Made by a program: the position numbers and the translations under genes
Assembly (NCBI RefSeq): GCF_900453205.1
Contig: NZ_UGQU01000003.1
Location: forward strand, 372,001-436,000
Source: Moraxella lacunata
GTDB taxonomy: Bacteria > Pseudomonadota > Gammaproteobacteria > Pseudomonadales > Moraxellaceae
Reading direction: 5' to 3'
Length of the DNA stretch: 64,000 nucleotides
Part shown: positions 29,615-38,890 of the stretch, in pieces
Layout of the letters: every line of letters begins with the position of its first letter
Position numbering within the stretch: position 1 is the stretch's first letter
Notes under the pieces: generated by a model
Told to the model about the DNA's origin: nothing
Databases searched by the model: none
What the model saw: the letters and a program-made list of their open reading frames with translations, nothing else

Positions 29615-29645
29615 AAAACCACGTCCTAAGACGTGGTTTTGTGTT
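29615..29645. terminator. Bidirectional terminator between lolD and lldD
   Basis: AAAACCACGT pairs with ACGTGGTTTT over a 6-base loop, between convergent lolD and lldD, with T-rich sequence on both sides. Confidence 0.8.
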
Positions 29646-29646
29646 T

Positions 29647-30855
29647 TTACCAACGAATTGGCGTAACATGGGGGTTACTGGCTTTGAGATTCTCGTAAGT
29701 GCCTTTGACAAAGATGTCTTCATTGACGGTGCTGATGTTGGTATGACCGCAGAACGCCATCGTGATGTCGCATTCTTTGTAGATAATCTCTAAGGCACGG
29801 CGAACGCCATCTTCGCCATACGCCCCCAAGCCGTACAAAAATGAGCGACCTATCATTGTGCCTTTTGCTCCTAGTGCGATGGCTTTTAGCACGTCTTGAC
29901 CTGAGCGGATACCACTGTCTAGCCAGATTTCGCATTTTGAGTTTTCTGCTTGTACCGCTTGCACACAGTCGGCAAGGCTAGCGATAGAGCTTGGGGCTCC
30001 GTCCAGCTGACGACCGCCGTGGTTGGAGATGACCATGGCGTCCGCCCCTGATTTGGCAGCCAAAATGGCGTCTTCGGGCTCCATGATGCCTTTGATGATG
30101 AGCGGGCCGCCCCACAGCTCTTTGATACGAGCGACATCGTCCCAGTTTAAGCTTGGGTCAAACTGCTCTGCCGTCCAAGATGATAGGCTAGACAAATCGC
30201 CCACCCCTTCGGCATGACCGACAATGTTGCGAAAGGTATGGCGTTTGGTACCCAGCATATTAAAACACCATTCAGGTTTGGTCATAAGGTTAAGAATATT
30301 CTTTAAGGTCGGCTTGGGCGGTGCAGACAGACCGTTTTTGATGTCTTTGTGGCGTTGTCCTAGCACCTGTAAGTCGGCTGTTAGGATAAGAGCAGAGCAT
30401 TTGGCTTCTTTGGCACGGCGAATCAGATTTTCCATGAATTTTTTATCACGCATGACATACAACTGAAACCAAAACGGCTTGGTGGTGTTCTCTGCGACAT
30501 CTTCAATAGAACAAATACTCATCGTTGAGAGCGAAAAAGGAATGCCAAATTTCTCAGCAGCACGAGCGGCGTGAATCTCACCGTCTGCCCACATCATGCC
30601 TGTAAAGCCTGTTGGGGCGATTGCCACGGGCATATGCACGTCTTGCCCTATCATTTGTGTGGCAAGCGAACGACCTTCCATGTCCACCAGCACACGTTGG
30701 CGTAGCTTGATGCGGTCAAAATCGGTCTCGTTATTGCGATAAGTGGTCTGTGTCCACGAGCCTGAGTCCACATAGTCATAGAACATGCGGGGTACTTTAC
30801 GCTCGGCAATACGGCGTAGGTCTTCGATTTCGGTGATTTTACTTAAATCTGCCAT
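29647..30855 (-). CDS. lldD: L-lactate dehydrogenase (FMN-dependent, quinone-linked)
   Basis: This flavoenzyme oxidises L-lactate to pyruvate and feeds electrons to the respiratory chain at the inner membrane. MFYDYVDSGSWTQTTYRNNE, PTGFTGMMWADGE and the catalytic-site segment SNHGGRQLDGAPSSI, with the active His and FMN-binding residues, define the family. Length of 402 residues is normal (380-405). It lies downstream of lldP in the same direction, a lactate-utilisation locus like that used by Neisseria and Moraxella on mucosal surfaces. A hairpin in the 103-bp gap may lower its expression relative to lldP. Confidence 0.94.
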   Translation of the reverse strand: MADLSKITEIEDLRRIAERKVPRMFYDYVDSGSWTQTTYRNNETDFDRIKLRQRVLVDMEGRSLATQMIGQDVHMPVAIAPTGFTGMMWADGEIHAARAAEKFGIPFSLSTMSICSIEDVAENTTKPFWFQLYVMRDKKFMENLIRRAKEAKCSALILTADLQVLGQRHKDIKNGLSAPPKPTLKNILNLMTKPEWCFNMLGTKRHTFRNIVGHAEGVGDLSSLSSWTAEQFDPSLNWDDVARIKELWGGPLIIKGIMEPEDAILAAKSGADAMVISNHGGRQLDGAPSSIASLADCVQAVQAENSKCEIWLDSGIRSGQDVLKAIALGAKGTMIGRSFLYGLGAYGEDGVRRALEIIYKECDITMAFCGHTNISTVNEDIFVKGTYENLKASNPHVTPIRW

Positions 30856-30918
30856 AAAACAGCCTTAGTTTTTAAAGTTTTGAAAATGGGGTGTATTTTA
30901 CAATAATTTATAAAAAAT

Positions 30919-30950
30919 AACAAAAGGGATTATAAAACCCCTTTTGTTAA
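30919..30950 (-). terminator. Terminator-like hairpin between lldP and lldD
   Basis: On the minus strand AACAAAAGGG pairs with CCCTTTTGTT and is followed by ATTTTTT. It lies eight bases past the lldP stop, so it could be a full or partial terminator inside the lactate locus. Confidence 0.75.
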
Positions 30951-30958
30951 ATCATGCT

Positions 30959-32719
30959 CTAAGCTCGCTCGCTTTTCTTGCTGATAACAGTCATGATGGC
31001 AAAGAAAGCAATCGCCCACAATGCTGCCGCAATCCACCATACAGGGTTAAAGATGAACGCCATGCCCACCAGACCTGCTTGTATTACATAATAACTCATG
31101 GCGATGAGTGTCTTACGAATAACCAAGCCTTCACGGTTCACCAGTCCGACCACCGCACAGGCAGCGACGACGTTATGCACGCTAATCATGTTACCAGCGG
31201 CACCACCCACGGCTTGCAGGGCGACCACTTTGGCGGCGTCATTGGCACCTAGGTCAATCTGAGCGGCAGTGCTCCACTGAAAATGGCTAAACATCATGTT
31301 AGAGACGGTGTTTGACCCTGCAATGAATGCTCCCAATGCTCCAATCCATGGTGCAAAGAGAGGCCATGCTCCTGCAAACATATCGGCCGCTCCTGCTGCC
31401 AGTACTTTTGGCATGGCAAGAATCGGCTCGGCAACATCAGCAGGCGTGCCAGAGTTGATGAATACCTGCACCATCGGAATGGAGAACAGTAGGGCAGGGG
31501 CGGCGGCTATCATGGTCTTGCCAGAGGCTGACCAGCTTTTTTTGACGGTGTCGCCTTTCATGCCAAACAAAAAGATACAGATAATGGAGACGAGCAGTAG
31601 CACGGTCGCAGGCGAGTACAGTAGCTGTGTTTTGTTAGTGATACTGGTGTCTAAGATGTTGCTAAATGTGATGACTGCATTACTGCTTAGCCAGTCTTTT
31701 AATGGCTTGATGGTACGAGTGGCGATTAAAATGCCAATGACCAGCAGATAAGGCGAGAACGCTTTGACCACAGAGAATTTGGCTTTTTCATTCACATCAA
31801 TGTTGGTGGCGGTCAGCGTGCCCTTCCATTCTTCTTCCCATTTATCACGGCTTTCAAAGTCAAAGGTGTTTTTGGGGGTCAAAAAGCCCATTTTGGCAGC
31901 TGGCACGACAATAGCAAGACCGACCACGGCTCCGACCAAAGAAGGCAGTTCGGGTCCGACAAATTTGGCGGTTAAATAGTAAGGGATAACAAAGCACAGA
32001 CCAGCAAAAATGGCAAAAGGAGCGACTTCAAAACCTTGGCGGAACGAGCGTTTTGCCCCAAAGAATTTGGTCAAAAAACAGCACAAAATCAGCGGAATCA
32101 AAAAACCCACCACTGAATGCACAAAGCCAACATTTGCCCCGATTTGGATGATATAATCGCTAAAAGCGGTGCCTTGTTGGGTAATGGCGGCATTGACGTC
32201 TTCTTTATTTTCAAGCCCCGAGTTCACGCCGATAAGAATGGGCGTGCCTACTGCTCCATAGGAGACAGGAGCGGACTGAATGATAAGAATCGCCATGACA
32301 CACGCCATTGCAGGAAAGCCGAGTGCCAGCAGTAGGGGAGCGCCCACCGCTGATGGCGTGCCCCAACCTGTGGAGCCTTCGATGAGTGAGCCAAACAGCC
32401 ATGCCACGATAATCATCTGTACACGGCGGTCAGGCGAGATGCCCATAAAGCCTTGGCGGATGGCGACAATGGCTCCGCTCTCTTTTAGGGTATTAAGCAG
32501 TAACACCGCAGCAAAGACGATGAATAGGACGTTGGCGGCGGTTAATACGCCATGAATGGTCGCAGCGGCAACTTGATTGCCAGAGGTTTGCCATACAAAT
32601 AATGACAACAAAGCGGTTGCAAAATACGCCACAGGCATGGCAATCTTGGCGGGCAGTCGCATGACGACCAATAAGGTAAAAACAATTAAAATTGGTAATA
32701 ATGCCAAAAAGGTCAGCAT
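30959..32719 (-). CDS. lldP: L-lactate permease
   Basis: This polytopic inner membrane protein imports L-lactate with protons. It has at least twelve hydrophobic segments and conserved LctP-family stretches such as [33 protein letters not shown] and [14 protein letters not shown]. The start at 32719 is chosen because AGGAG stands seven bases upstream; the frame extends further to 32755 but without a site. Length is slightly above the E. coli protein. It heads a lldP-lldD locus with a palindrome about 100 bp upstream. Confidence 0.94.
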   Translation of the reverse strand: MLTFLALLPILIVFTLLVVMRLPAKIAMPVAYFATALLSLFVWQTSGNQVAAATIHGVLTAANVLFIVFAAVLLLNTLKESGAIVAIRQGFMGISPDRRVQMIIVAWLFGSLIEGSTGWGTPSAVGAPLLLALGFPAMACVMAILIIQSAPVSYGAVGTPILIGVNSGLENKEDVNAAITQQGTAFSDYIIQIGANVGFVHSVVGFLIPLILCCFLTKFFGAKRSFRQGFEVAPFAIFAGLCFVIPYYLTAKFVGPELPSLVGAVVGLAIVVPAAKMGFLTPKNTFDFESRDKWEEEWKGTLTATNIDVNEKAKFSVVKAFSPYLLVIGILIATRTIKPLKDWLSSNAVITFSNILDTSITNKTQLLYSPATVLLLVSIICIFLFGMKGDTVKKSWSASGKTMIAAAPALLFSIPMVQVFINSGTPADVAEPILAMPKVLAAGAADMFAGAWPLFAPWIGALGAFIAGSNTVSNMMFSHFQWSTAAQIDLGANDAAKVVALQAVGGAAGNMISVHNVVAACAVVGLVNREGLVIRKTLIAMSYYVIQAGLVGMAFIFNPVWWIAAALWAIAFFAIMTVISKKSERA

Positions 32720-33069
32720 ATACACTCCTTTGTCCAACAAAGACTGTATGCCCATTTGTGTTATGATTTCAATTTTAAAAATCCATTAAAATTGTTGGGT
32801 CATACAAAATAACAATCGTTTGTGATGATTGATGCATCACAAAGCCCTATTTTGGTAAAATTTAGCAAATACCACAATATAAAAATGGTTATTGGCAATA
32901 AATCTCATTAACTAAATAATGAGCCAAAGTGCTATTTTACTCAAAAATTCATTAAAAATAAATAACATATTTTAACAAATCATCACATTTTTATTGTTTT
33001 TTTCGATAAATTTTAAAAATTGATAAAAATATTTTATAAAAATTGGTGTGATTTGTGCTTTTGGTATGC
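32720..33069. other. Regulatory region upstream of lldP with a 25-bp palindrome
   Basis: No gene is visible. TTTGTGATG (32819-32827) and CATCACAAA (32835-32843) form a perfect 9-bp inverted repeat with a 7-bp centre, placed about 100 bp upstream of lldP. It has the look of an operator for a dimeric regulator. The rest is AT-rich. Confidence 0.5.
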
Positions 33070-33480
33070 TTATCGGTGATGATTATTCGGTAAAAGATGA
33101 ACAATATCCATAATCCCAAACGGATAGCACAGCAGGCGGGTGGGGGTGATAAGAATGGGGATGAGTGTGCCCAGATGGTCAATCAGCTCTTCGCTGTCGG
33201 CTAGGTCAAGCACATGAATGGCGGGCATGCGTGGATACATGGCTTGGGCTTGGGTCAGTAGGGCGTGGCTGGTGTGGCACAGATGACAGCCATCCGTGCC
33301 TAAAAGATACCAATCTGTGGTAGGGTTGGATGCGTGGATGATTTGCTGGCTGTCTAAGCCTGCAAATGTCACCAATAGTAGAGCATGGAACGTGCGGTAT
33401 TCGTCATGAGCCAGGTCATTCAGGGCAAAGCGGTCGTTTGTTAATTTTTGTAAGTATTTGATAAAATTAATATTATTCAT
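33070..33480 (-). CDS. Thioredoxin-fold protein with a CxxC motif (glutaredoxin-like)
   Basis: The 136-residue protein has a central WYLLGTDGCHLCHTSHALL segment with a CHLC redox pair placed after a beta strand, followed by HVLDLADSEEL and the PTRL region that resembles the cis-Pro loop. This fits the glutaredoxin-like DUF836 family, whose members usually are 75-100 residues; the N-terminal 60 residues here are extra. It is a single gene divergent from mtgA. The partner and reaction are unknown. Confidence 0.6.
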   Translation of the reverse strand: MNNINFIKYLQKLTNDRFALNDLAHDEYRTFHALLLVTFAGLDSQQIIHASNPTTDWYLLGTDGCHLCHTSHALLTQAQAMYPRMPAIHVLDLADSEELIDHLGTLIPILITPTRLLCYPFGIMDIVHLLPNNHHR

Positions 33481-33569
33481 AAAAAATAATGCCCTGCGGC
33501 AAAAAATCGTGTAAAATAGGGCGTTTATTATAGCAAATACGCCCCAAGTTTATATTATTAGTTTATCTT

Positions 33570-34319
33570 ATGTTTAAAAAAACCACAAATACGCCGTCTT
33601 GGCCCAGTCCCGACCCACAAACACCCCCCAAACCCAAAAGACGGGGACTGGTGGCATGGCTGTGGCGATGGGCGATAGCTCCGCTGTTGGTGTTGGTCAT
33701 CAGCTTTCATCTGCTAATCGCCGCCATGCTGGGCGTGTGGAAAGTCGCTCCTGTCGGTAACTCCATGTTTATGGTCGCTCATCGCCTATCGGGGGGCGAA
33801 GTGACACAGGTATGGGTGGATTATGATGATATCGCCAAAGCAGTCAAACAGGCGGCGGTGGCGAGTGAAGACGCCAAATTTGCCACGCATAATGGCTTTG
33901 ACATGGAAGGTATTGAGCGTGCCATTAAAGCAAACGAAGCAGGCGGGGCGGTGTCAATGGGTGGCTCAACCATCAGTCAACAGCTTGCCAAAAATCTATT
34001 TTTGACATCGCACCGCTCCTATATCCGTAAGGGCGAGGAGGCGATTATCACGGTGATGATGGAGCAGATGTGGGACAAACAGCGGATTTTAGAGGTGTAT
34101 CTGAACGTGGCAGAATTTGGCGAGGGGATTTATGGCATTGAGGCGGCGGCACGGCATTATTATGGCAAATCCGCCAAAAACCTAAGCCGCGAGCAGTCGG
34201 CATTGCTCATCAGCATGCTCCCCAATCCCAAATATTACCAAAAAAATCTCAATAACCGCCGTCTGCAAAACAAAAAGCGGATTATCATGAAGCGTATGCC
34301 CAGTGCGGTATTGCCTTAG
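33570..34319 (+). CDS. mtgA: Monofunctional biosynthetic peptidoglycan transglycosylase
   Basis: This inner-membrane-anchored GT51 enzyme polymerises lipid II into glycan strands. A proline-rich cytoplasmic start and one transmembrane helix (APLLVLVISFHLLIAAMLGVW, cited here in part as LLVLVISFHLLIA) precede the catalytic domain. The GT51 motifs SEDAKFATHNGFD, containing the catalytic Glu, and GGSTISQQLAKNLFL are intact. No transpeptidase domain follows, so it is the monofunctional type. It ends two bases before convergent trmB. Confidence 0.94.
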   Translation: MFKKTTNTPSWPSPDPQTPPKPKRRGLVAWLWRWAIAPLLVLVISFHLLIAAMLGVWKVAPVGNSMFMVAHRLSGGEVTQVWVDYDDIAKAVKQAAVASEDAKFATHNGFDMEGIERAIKANEAGGAVSMGGSTISQQLAKNLFLTSHRSYIRKGEEAIITVMMEQMWDKQRILEVYLNVAEFGEGIYGIEAAARHYYGKSAKNLSREQSALLISMLPNPKYYQKNLNNRRLQNKKRIIMKRMPSAVLP

Positions 34320-34320
34320 A

Positions 34321-35163
34321 TTACACCTTTTGATATAGCAAATCCCAAGACGCACGCCCATAATCCGCCCCACGTTTTTCAAATTTGGTGGCAGGGCGAA
34401 AATCAGGACGTGGCGAAAAGTTGCCTTTGCCTGCCATGTTTTCAAACTCGCTCATGTTATCTAGCACTTCCAGCATCCACAAGGCGTAATGCTCCCAATC
34501 GGTCGCACTGTGAAAAATCCCGCCTGTTTTTAGTTTGTTCGCCACCAAGGTCATGCGGTCGGTCGTTACAAAACGGCGTTTGTAATGTCGCTTTTTTTGC
34601 CACGGGTCGGGAAAATAAAGCTGTACCGTGTCCAAATGCTCACTAGGTAAATTGTTTAATAAGGCAATCGCATCGCCATTTAGCACCTTTAAATTAGTCA
34701 GTCCCAATTCATGAGATAGATAAGCAGTACGCCCAATGCCTGGTTCGTGGACTTCTATGCCGACAAAGTTGCGAGCCGGCTCGGCTTGTGCCATTTCTAC
34801 CAAGCTGTCGCCCATGCCAAAGCCGATTTCTAAGGTCAAAGGGGCGTTCTCGCCATTTGGCGTGTCTTTAAAAAACACCCGCAAATCGGTGATGTTAGAT
34901 ACATCGCCCAACCTGCCCAAATCCTTACCGTGATTGATGATGTACGGAGCAAAGGTAGGGTCAGTCAGGGCGGTCTCGGCATACTGGCTCAGGTGCGTTC
35001 GCCGTCTCATAAAGGTGGCGATGGCGTGGCTGTATTCGGTGGGCGTGCGAGCTAGGTTTTGGATTTCTTGGCTGATGGTATCCCGAGAGATGTCAGGGGT
35101 TTGGCGGTCGCCCCCAACAGGGGCAAGGGGGGCTTTTGGGGTGGATTGGTCTGGATTAGTCAT
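34321..35163 (-). CDS. trmB: tRNA (guanine-N7)-methyltransferase
   Basis: TrmB makes m7G46 in the tRNA variable loop using S-adenosylmethionine. [15 protein letters not shown] is the SAM-binding loop, [12 protein letters not shown] and [15 protein letters not shown] are the diagnostic TrmB motifs. The protein has a polar N-terminal extension of about 60 residues before the core. It is divergent from the DUF2628-like gene and convergent with mtgA, with a 1-bp gap. Confidence 0.94.
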   Translation of the reverse strand: MTNPDQSTPKAPLAPVGGDRQTPDISRDTISQEIQNLARTPTEYSHAIATFMRRRTHLSQYAETALTDPTFAPYIINHGKDLGRLGDVSNITDLRVFFKDTPNGENAPLTLEIGFGMGDSLVEMAQAEPARNFVGIEVHEPGIGRTAYLSHELGLTNLKVLNGDAIALLNNLPSEHLDTVQLYFPDPWQKKRHYKRRFVTTDRMTLVANKLKTGGIFHSATDWEHYALWMLEVLDNMSEFENMAGKGNFSPRPDFRPATKFEKRGADYGRASWDLLYQKV

Positions 35164-35232
35164 GGTATATTATCTAAAAAAGGCGTAAAATAGTGCCTAT
35201 TATAAAGCATTCATGGGTTAAGTACAAAATTT

Positions 35233-36165
35233 ATGTTTCGTTTGCCATTTTTAGAAGACACGACTCCGCCTCCATTTTATTTGCCCCACTTATCCGACAA
35301 AGAGCGGATTCAGCTTGACAAGTGGTTTATTGGCACACGCTCGCAAAGCTATTATTTAAAGCGGTTTGGGCAATTTGATAAGGCAGGCAAACTGCATGCT
35401 CGCTGGAACTGGTCGGCGTTTTTCACCACGTTTGGCTGGCTGTTATACCGCAAGCGTTATCTGGACTGCGTGGTGTATTGTGTGGCAGGGTGGTCGTTTA
35501 TTAAGCTCAACATCGTCATCATTTTGGCGGTGTGTGAGTTTTTATTTGTGGGTAAACTGCCCGATGACTATCAGATGTACACACGGCTCATGATAGCTGG
35601 GGCGGTGTGGCTGTTTTGGTCGGGCATGGTGGCACGCTGGGCGGACGCGTATTATTATCGCATGGCACGGCGTGAGATTGCCGATGTGGTGGAGCTGTAT
35701 CCTACTGACAAAGACGCCCAAAAGGCACATCTGGCAGAGCATGGCGGGGTCAGTATGGTGGGGCTTAGCGTGGCGTTTGCCATGTTTGGGACGTTGCTTG
35801 CGATTATCGTGTTACAATTTGTGCCGATTATCGCCATGCAAAAAGAGCAGGCGGTGATTTTTGAGAGTTATCGCAGTACCAATGCCATTGCCAAGCGAGT
35901 GGAGCTCATCTATGAGCAAACTGGCACTTGCCCTGTGGGTCTGCCTGTTACTACCGACAACCAAAGGGTGAGCGTGGAAGTGGTGGCAAGCCTGCCTTAT
36001 GCCAAGACCGATTGTGCGGTGGTGGCAACGGTGTCAGGGGCGAGTTATCCGGTGCGGTATTTAAACGGTCGGCATTTGGCAATTTATCATCAAATAGATG
36101 ATAAGGTGTGGCGGTGTCAGACATCGCTAAATAAAAAACAAACACCAAAACGTTGTGTGGGTTGA
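35233..36165 (+). CDS. DUF2628-like multi-pass membrane protein
   Basis: The 310-residue protein has a soluble N terminus with WNWSAFFTTFGWLLYRKRY, a motif seen in DUF2628 proteins, three or four membrane helices (residues about 85-110, 120-140, 175-205), and a periplasm-like C-terminal domain of about 100 residues carrying a Cys pair region (GTCPVGLP and TDCAVV) and VWRCQ. The tail is reminiscent of minor pilin-like sensor domains, but this is not certain. It is the last host gene before the prophage. No function is known. Confidence 0.62.
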   Translation: MFRLPFLEDTTPPPFYLPHLSDKERIQLDKWFIGTRSQSYYLKRFGQFDKAGKLHARWNWSAFFTTFGWLLYRKRYLDCVVYCVAGWSFIKLNIVIILAVCEFLFVGKLPDDYQMYTRLMIAGAVWLFWSGMVARWADAYYYRMARREIADVVELYPTDKDAQKAHLAEHGGVSMVGLSVAFAMFGTLLAIIVLQFVPIIAMQKEQAVIFESYRSTNAIAKRVELIYEQTGTCPVGLPVTTDNQRVSVEVVASLPYAKTDCAVVATVSGASYPVRYLNGRHLAIYHQIDDKVWRCQTSLNKKQTPKRCVG

Positions 36166-36482
36166 GTTTGATTGATAACCATAATTGCACAAGAAATTTT
36201 GGATAATTTTCCAAACTTTTAATTATGGCAAATTAACCCCAATTTGCACCAATGTCAAATCTTGAAAAGTGCCTTTGTAGGGGCGTGTTGAACACGCCCT
36301 TTGGTGGGGTATTTTGAAATTAAACGATTATATCTCTTATCAATGCCAATTTTTAACATCAATTCATCACAAAACAAGCCCATCATGATGCCCGCCGCGA
36401 AAAATCTCGCCCATTTTTGCAATAAATCCCTTTTTGATTTCCTTTCACTAGGTGCAAAACAATTTCATTTTGACAAATCTCC
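36166..36482. other. Host-prophage junction region without genes
   Basis: No gene is supported. GGGGCGTGTTGAACACGCCC at 36266-36285 is a host-type palindromic repeat, so the prophage end probably lies to its right. I could not identify the terminal TG...CA or the 5-bp target duplication with confidence; AT-rich sequence with a CGCGAAAAA at about 36396 is the only hint of a transposase site. Confidence 0.4.
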
Positions 36483-36529
36483 ATAAAAATACCCCAAACT
36501 TCACAGCTTGGGGCATTTTTATTTTTTTA
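36483..36529. terminator. Bidirectional terminator at the end of the late operon
   Basis: CCCCAAAC and GCTTGGGG form a stem with one mismatch, flanked by ATAAAAAT on the left and ATTTTTATTTTTTT on the right, so it works for both strands. It lies just after the stop of the last minus-strand gene. Confidence 0.75.
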
Positions 36530-36538
36530 GGTTTTGAT

Positions 36539-36961
36539 TTATCTTAAAAATTCCACAATCTTGGCAAGTTCACCTTCAATGTGCCTGATAATGAGTCTCT
36601 CAGCTTGGTTGCACTCTTCAAAGTTTAAGCTAATGTTGTTTTCCGCCAGCTTTTCTTTGATGAGTTTGACATAGATGTCAATCATCGTGGTGTCCGTGAC
36701 TGTCTTGTTTGTTAGAGCATATTTGTCTAGGTAAGCACCAAGCTCATCAATGCTATCAATTTCAATCTCATCAATCAGATCGCCACACTCTTCATTATCC
36801 CAAACACTCATTACAATCTCTTTATCATCACTTAGAGCGATTAGGATAAAATGGTCATCAGAGCCACGAAACCATAAAGCATTGCCATCGTCTAGTTCTG
36901 ACCCAAAATCTACCACGCCATACTCTTGAACATAGTTTGCAATCGCTTGAATATCTAACAT
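36539..36961 (-). CDS. Acidic protein of unknown function at the phage right end
   Basis: The 140-residue product is very rich in Asp and Glu (for example DNEECGDLIDEIEIDSIDEL) and has no membrane segment. The second half is helical with FEECNQAERLIIRHIEGELAKI. I do not recognise the family. It could be phage or host; its place between the methyltransferase genes and a terminator, in the position of terminal accessory genes of Mu-like phages, favours phage. A possible own promoter is TTGCAA near 37033 with TATGAG 18 bp on. Its acidity would suit a DNA-mimic or antitoxin-like role, but that is only a guess. Confidence 0.55.
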   Translation of the reverse strand: MLDIQAIANYVQEYGVVDFGSELDDGNALWFRGSDDHFILIALSDDKEIVMSVWDNEECGDLIDEIEIDSIDELGAYLDKYALTNKTVTDTTMIDIYVKLIKEKLAENNISLNFEECNQAERLIIRHIEGELAKIVEFLR

Positions 36962-37050
36962 TTTTAACCTCTTAACTTGTTAATGTATAAGGCACATACT
37001 GCCGTACTCATAGAGCGTAGTCCAGTCTTTTTGCAATGAATTTTCACTTT

Positions 37051-37926
37051 TTAAAACTTAACCAAAATATTATCCTCATAGCCAATTTGTGCGTTAATGC
37101 GAGCATTGACAACAATCCGCTCAAACTCGCCAACTCTTTGCCAAGTGGGTGGCTCGTACTGCTCTACATAAGCCATATAATCCATCAACTCGCTTTTGGT
37201 GGAGCTAAAAAAGATAAAGGGCGGGCGCACAAACTGCATCAGCCGTAAAAATTTCGTCATACCAAAATAGCCTTGCTTGGCATAAGCCCCCTGTGCGGTG
37301 CATAGATAAGGTGGGTCAAGCAACAGTAAACAATTTGGAGTGTCTTGGTATTTTTGTAACAACTTTTCAAAATCTAGGCACTCAAGGCTAAGTCCGTCAA
37401 GATAGCCATCTGCGGTGTCGTAGTCAGTTTTGACAACACGGTTATAAAAGGTGGACTCTGCCAAAAACTCATCAAGATTGCCCACTTGTCGTCCACTAAA
37501 CAACAGCCAACCTGCCAGCGTCTGTACATCAATAAAAGTCCCGTTGTCGGCACTTTTACGAAGGTGGTCTAGGACTTTGGCTTTGGCGGTGTTTGATAAT
37601 TTCACGCTTCTTGGCTCGTCTTTTAAGATTTCAAACAGCTCTTGACGTAAGCGATTGGTGGTGGGAATGTGGGTAAGACGCTCGGCATAGCCGTCAAAGT
37701 CGTTATAAATGACTGTTGCCTTTGGCAAAATACGCTTGGCGTTGTGAGCAAGCAGTCCAGAACCACCAAAGACATCAAGCACTGTAAAGCCTTCGCCGTC
37801 ATTTGGGATATTGTCTTTTAGGATTTTTTCAAAGCGCTTTAAAAACATTCGCTTTTGCCCTGTAAATGGCAATGGAGCGGTTTTATGGTGTTTGGGGGTA
37901 TTGGTAGATGATGAATTGAGTGTCAT
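37051..37926 (-). CDS. DNA adenine N6-methyltransferase (D12 class)
   Basis: The 291-residue enzyme has the D12-class motif I pair PFTGQK and DVFGGSGLLAHNAKR for S-adenosylmethionine and motif IV LLLLDPPYLC, the catalytic DPPY of N6-adenine methyltransferases. It would methylate adenine in a short target site in phage and host DNA. Mu-like phages often carry such enzymes at their right end as protection against restriction. It lies 61 bp downstream of the C5 methyltransferase in the same direction. The target sequence cannot be read from the protein. Confidence 0.88.
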   Translation of the reverse strand: MTLNSSSTNTPKHHKTAPLPFTGQKRMFLKRFEKILKDNIPNDGEGFTVLDVFGGSGLLAHNAKRILPKATVIYNDFDGYAERLTHIPTTNRLRQELFEILKDEPRSVKLSNTAKAKVLDHLRKSADNGTFIDVQTLAGWLLFSGRQVGNLDEFLAESTFYNRVVKTDYDTADGYLDGLSLECLDFEKLLQKYQDTPNCLLLLDPPYLCTAQGAYAKQGYFGMTKFLRLMQFVRPPFIFFSSTKSELMDYMAYVEQYEPPTWQRVGEFERIVVNARINAQIGYEDNILVKF

Positions 37927-37987
37927 AAACGATTTTTCCTATGGTTAGGCGTTCAAGACACTCAAAATGGTTGGAATGCTGGTTAAA

Positions 37988-38890
37988 TTATGGGTTAAAA
38001 GCCGTCATTAAGTGGCTTGCGATAAACTGTGCGACTTGCGGACAGACGGCGTTTCCCGCAGCCCTAGCCTCAACAGCGTTGGTCTCATCCAATCCTTTGC
38101 AAAGCCCATCATCGACAGTCGTTCGCTCCCTGACAGCCATCGCACCCCGTCCGTCTGGGACAGCGACGATATCGGCACAATTGATGTTGATGGCGGATGA
38201 ACCAACCCCTGCCAGTAGCGTATGGTGTGCGTCCGCCCAGCCCGATTGCGGTTCAGTCTTGCCAGAAATGCGTTCCACTGACCCCAAGTCAGCCATAAGG
38301 CTAAGTGGTGGGTATTCTCCAAGACCTGCAACCAAGAATACTCGACGGCGTTTTTGGGGGACTCCGAAATAACGGCTGTCCAGCACTCGCCAAAACCCCA
38401 CATACCCGCATTGGGCAAGCGTTTCAATGACTGCTTGTAAGTCGTTGCCATCGTTTGAATTGATGAGACCTGTGACATTTTCAAGCACGACAAATCTTGG
38501 CTTAATTGCTCGGACAATGTCCATAGCATCAAAGAACAATCCTGTGCGTTTGCCGTTAAGTCCTGCTCGTTTTCCTGCCATTGATACATCTTGACAGGGG
38601 AAACCGCCAATGATGACTTGGGCGGCCCCGCCATTTGGCAAGGCTTGGAGTTTTGGCAAGCAGGTTTGGACATCATCAAATTGCTTGGCGTGGGGGAAGC
38701 GGTCTTGTAAAACCGCTCGGCAAATGGGGTCAATTTCCACTTGCCAGCTGGTTGAAAAACCTGCCCACTCAAATCCCAAGTCAAATCCGCCAATGCCAGC
38801 AAAGAGACTGCCGACACTGGGTTTTGATTTTGGGTTTGTGGGTTGGTTAGAGGTGGATTGGGTTGGTTGGGGATTGTTTTGAGCATTCAT
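37988..38890 (-). CDS. DNA cytosine C5-methyltransferase
   Basis: All main C5-methyltransferase motifs are present in order: motif I SLFAGIGGFDLGFEWAG, motif IV GGFPCQDVS with the catalytic Cys, motif VI VLENVTG, motif VIII QKRRRVFLVA and motif X GNAVCPQVA. Length is 300 residues, with a short target-recognition region. A polar Gln/Pro/Asn-rich N terminus precedes motif I. The start at 38890 has AAGGA six bases upstream, but that site lies in a hairpin with the start codon. The com gene overlaps its 5' end by 44 bp, so translation is probably under Com control. Confidence 0.92.
   Translation of the reverse strand: MNAQNNPQPTQSTSNQPTNPKSKPSVGSLFAGIGGFDLGFEWAGFSTSWQVEIDPICRAVLQDRFPHAKQFDDVQTCLPKLQALPNGGAAQVIIGGFPCQDVSMAGKRAGLNGKRTGLFFDAMDIVRAIKPRFVVLENVTGLINSNDGNDLQAVIETLAQCGYVGFWRVLDSRYFGVPQKRRRVFLVAGLGEYPPLSLMADLGSVERISGKTEPQSGWADAHHTLLAGVGSSAININCADIVAVPDGRGAMAVRERTTVDDGLCKGLDETNAVEARAAGNAVCPQVAQFIASHLMTAFNP

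Noticed and set aside
32819..32843. CRP site upstream of lldP
   Set aside because: TGTGA and TCACA are present but 11 bp apart rather than 6, so it is not a standard CRP site.
36166..36538. Exact prophage attachment end and 5-bp target duplication
   Set aside because: Several TG dinucleotides fit, but without the other end of the prophage no duplication can be matched.
38008..38886. A 292-codon open frame almost fully overlapping the C5 methyltransferase on the same strand in another phase
   Set aside because: It has no recognisable domain, while the other frame has every C5 methyltransferase motif. The length is a by-product of codon bias.
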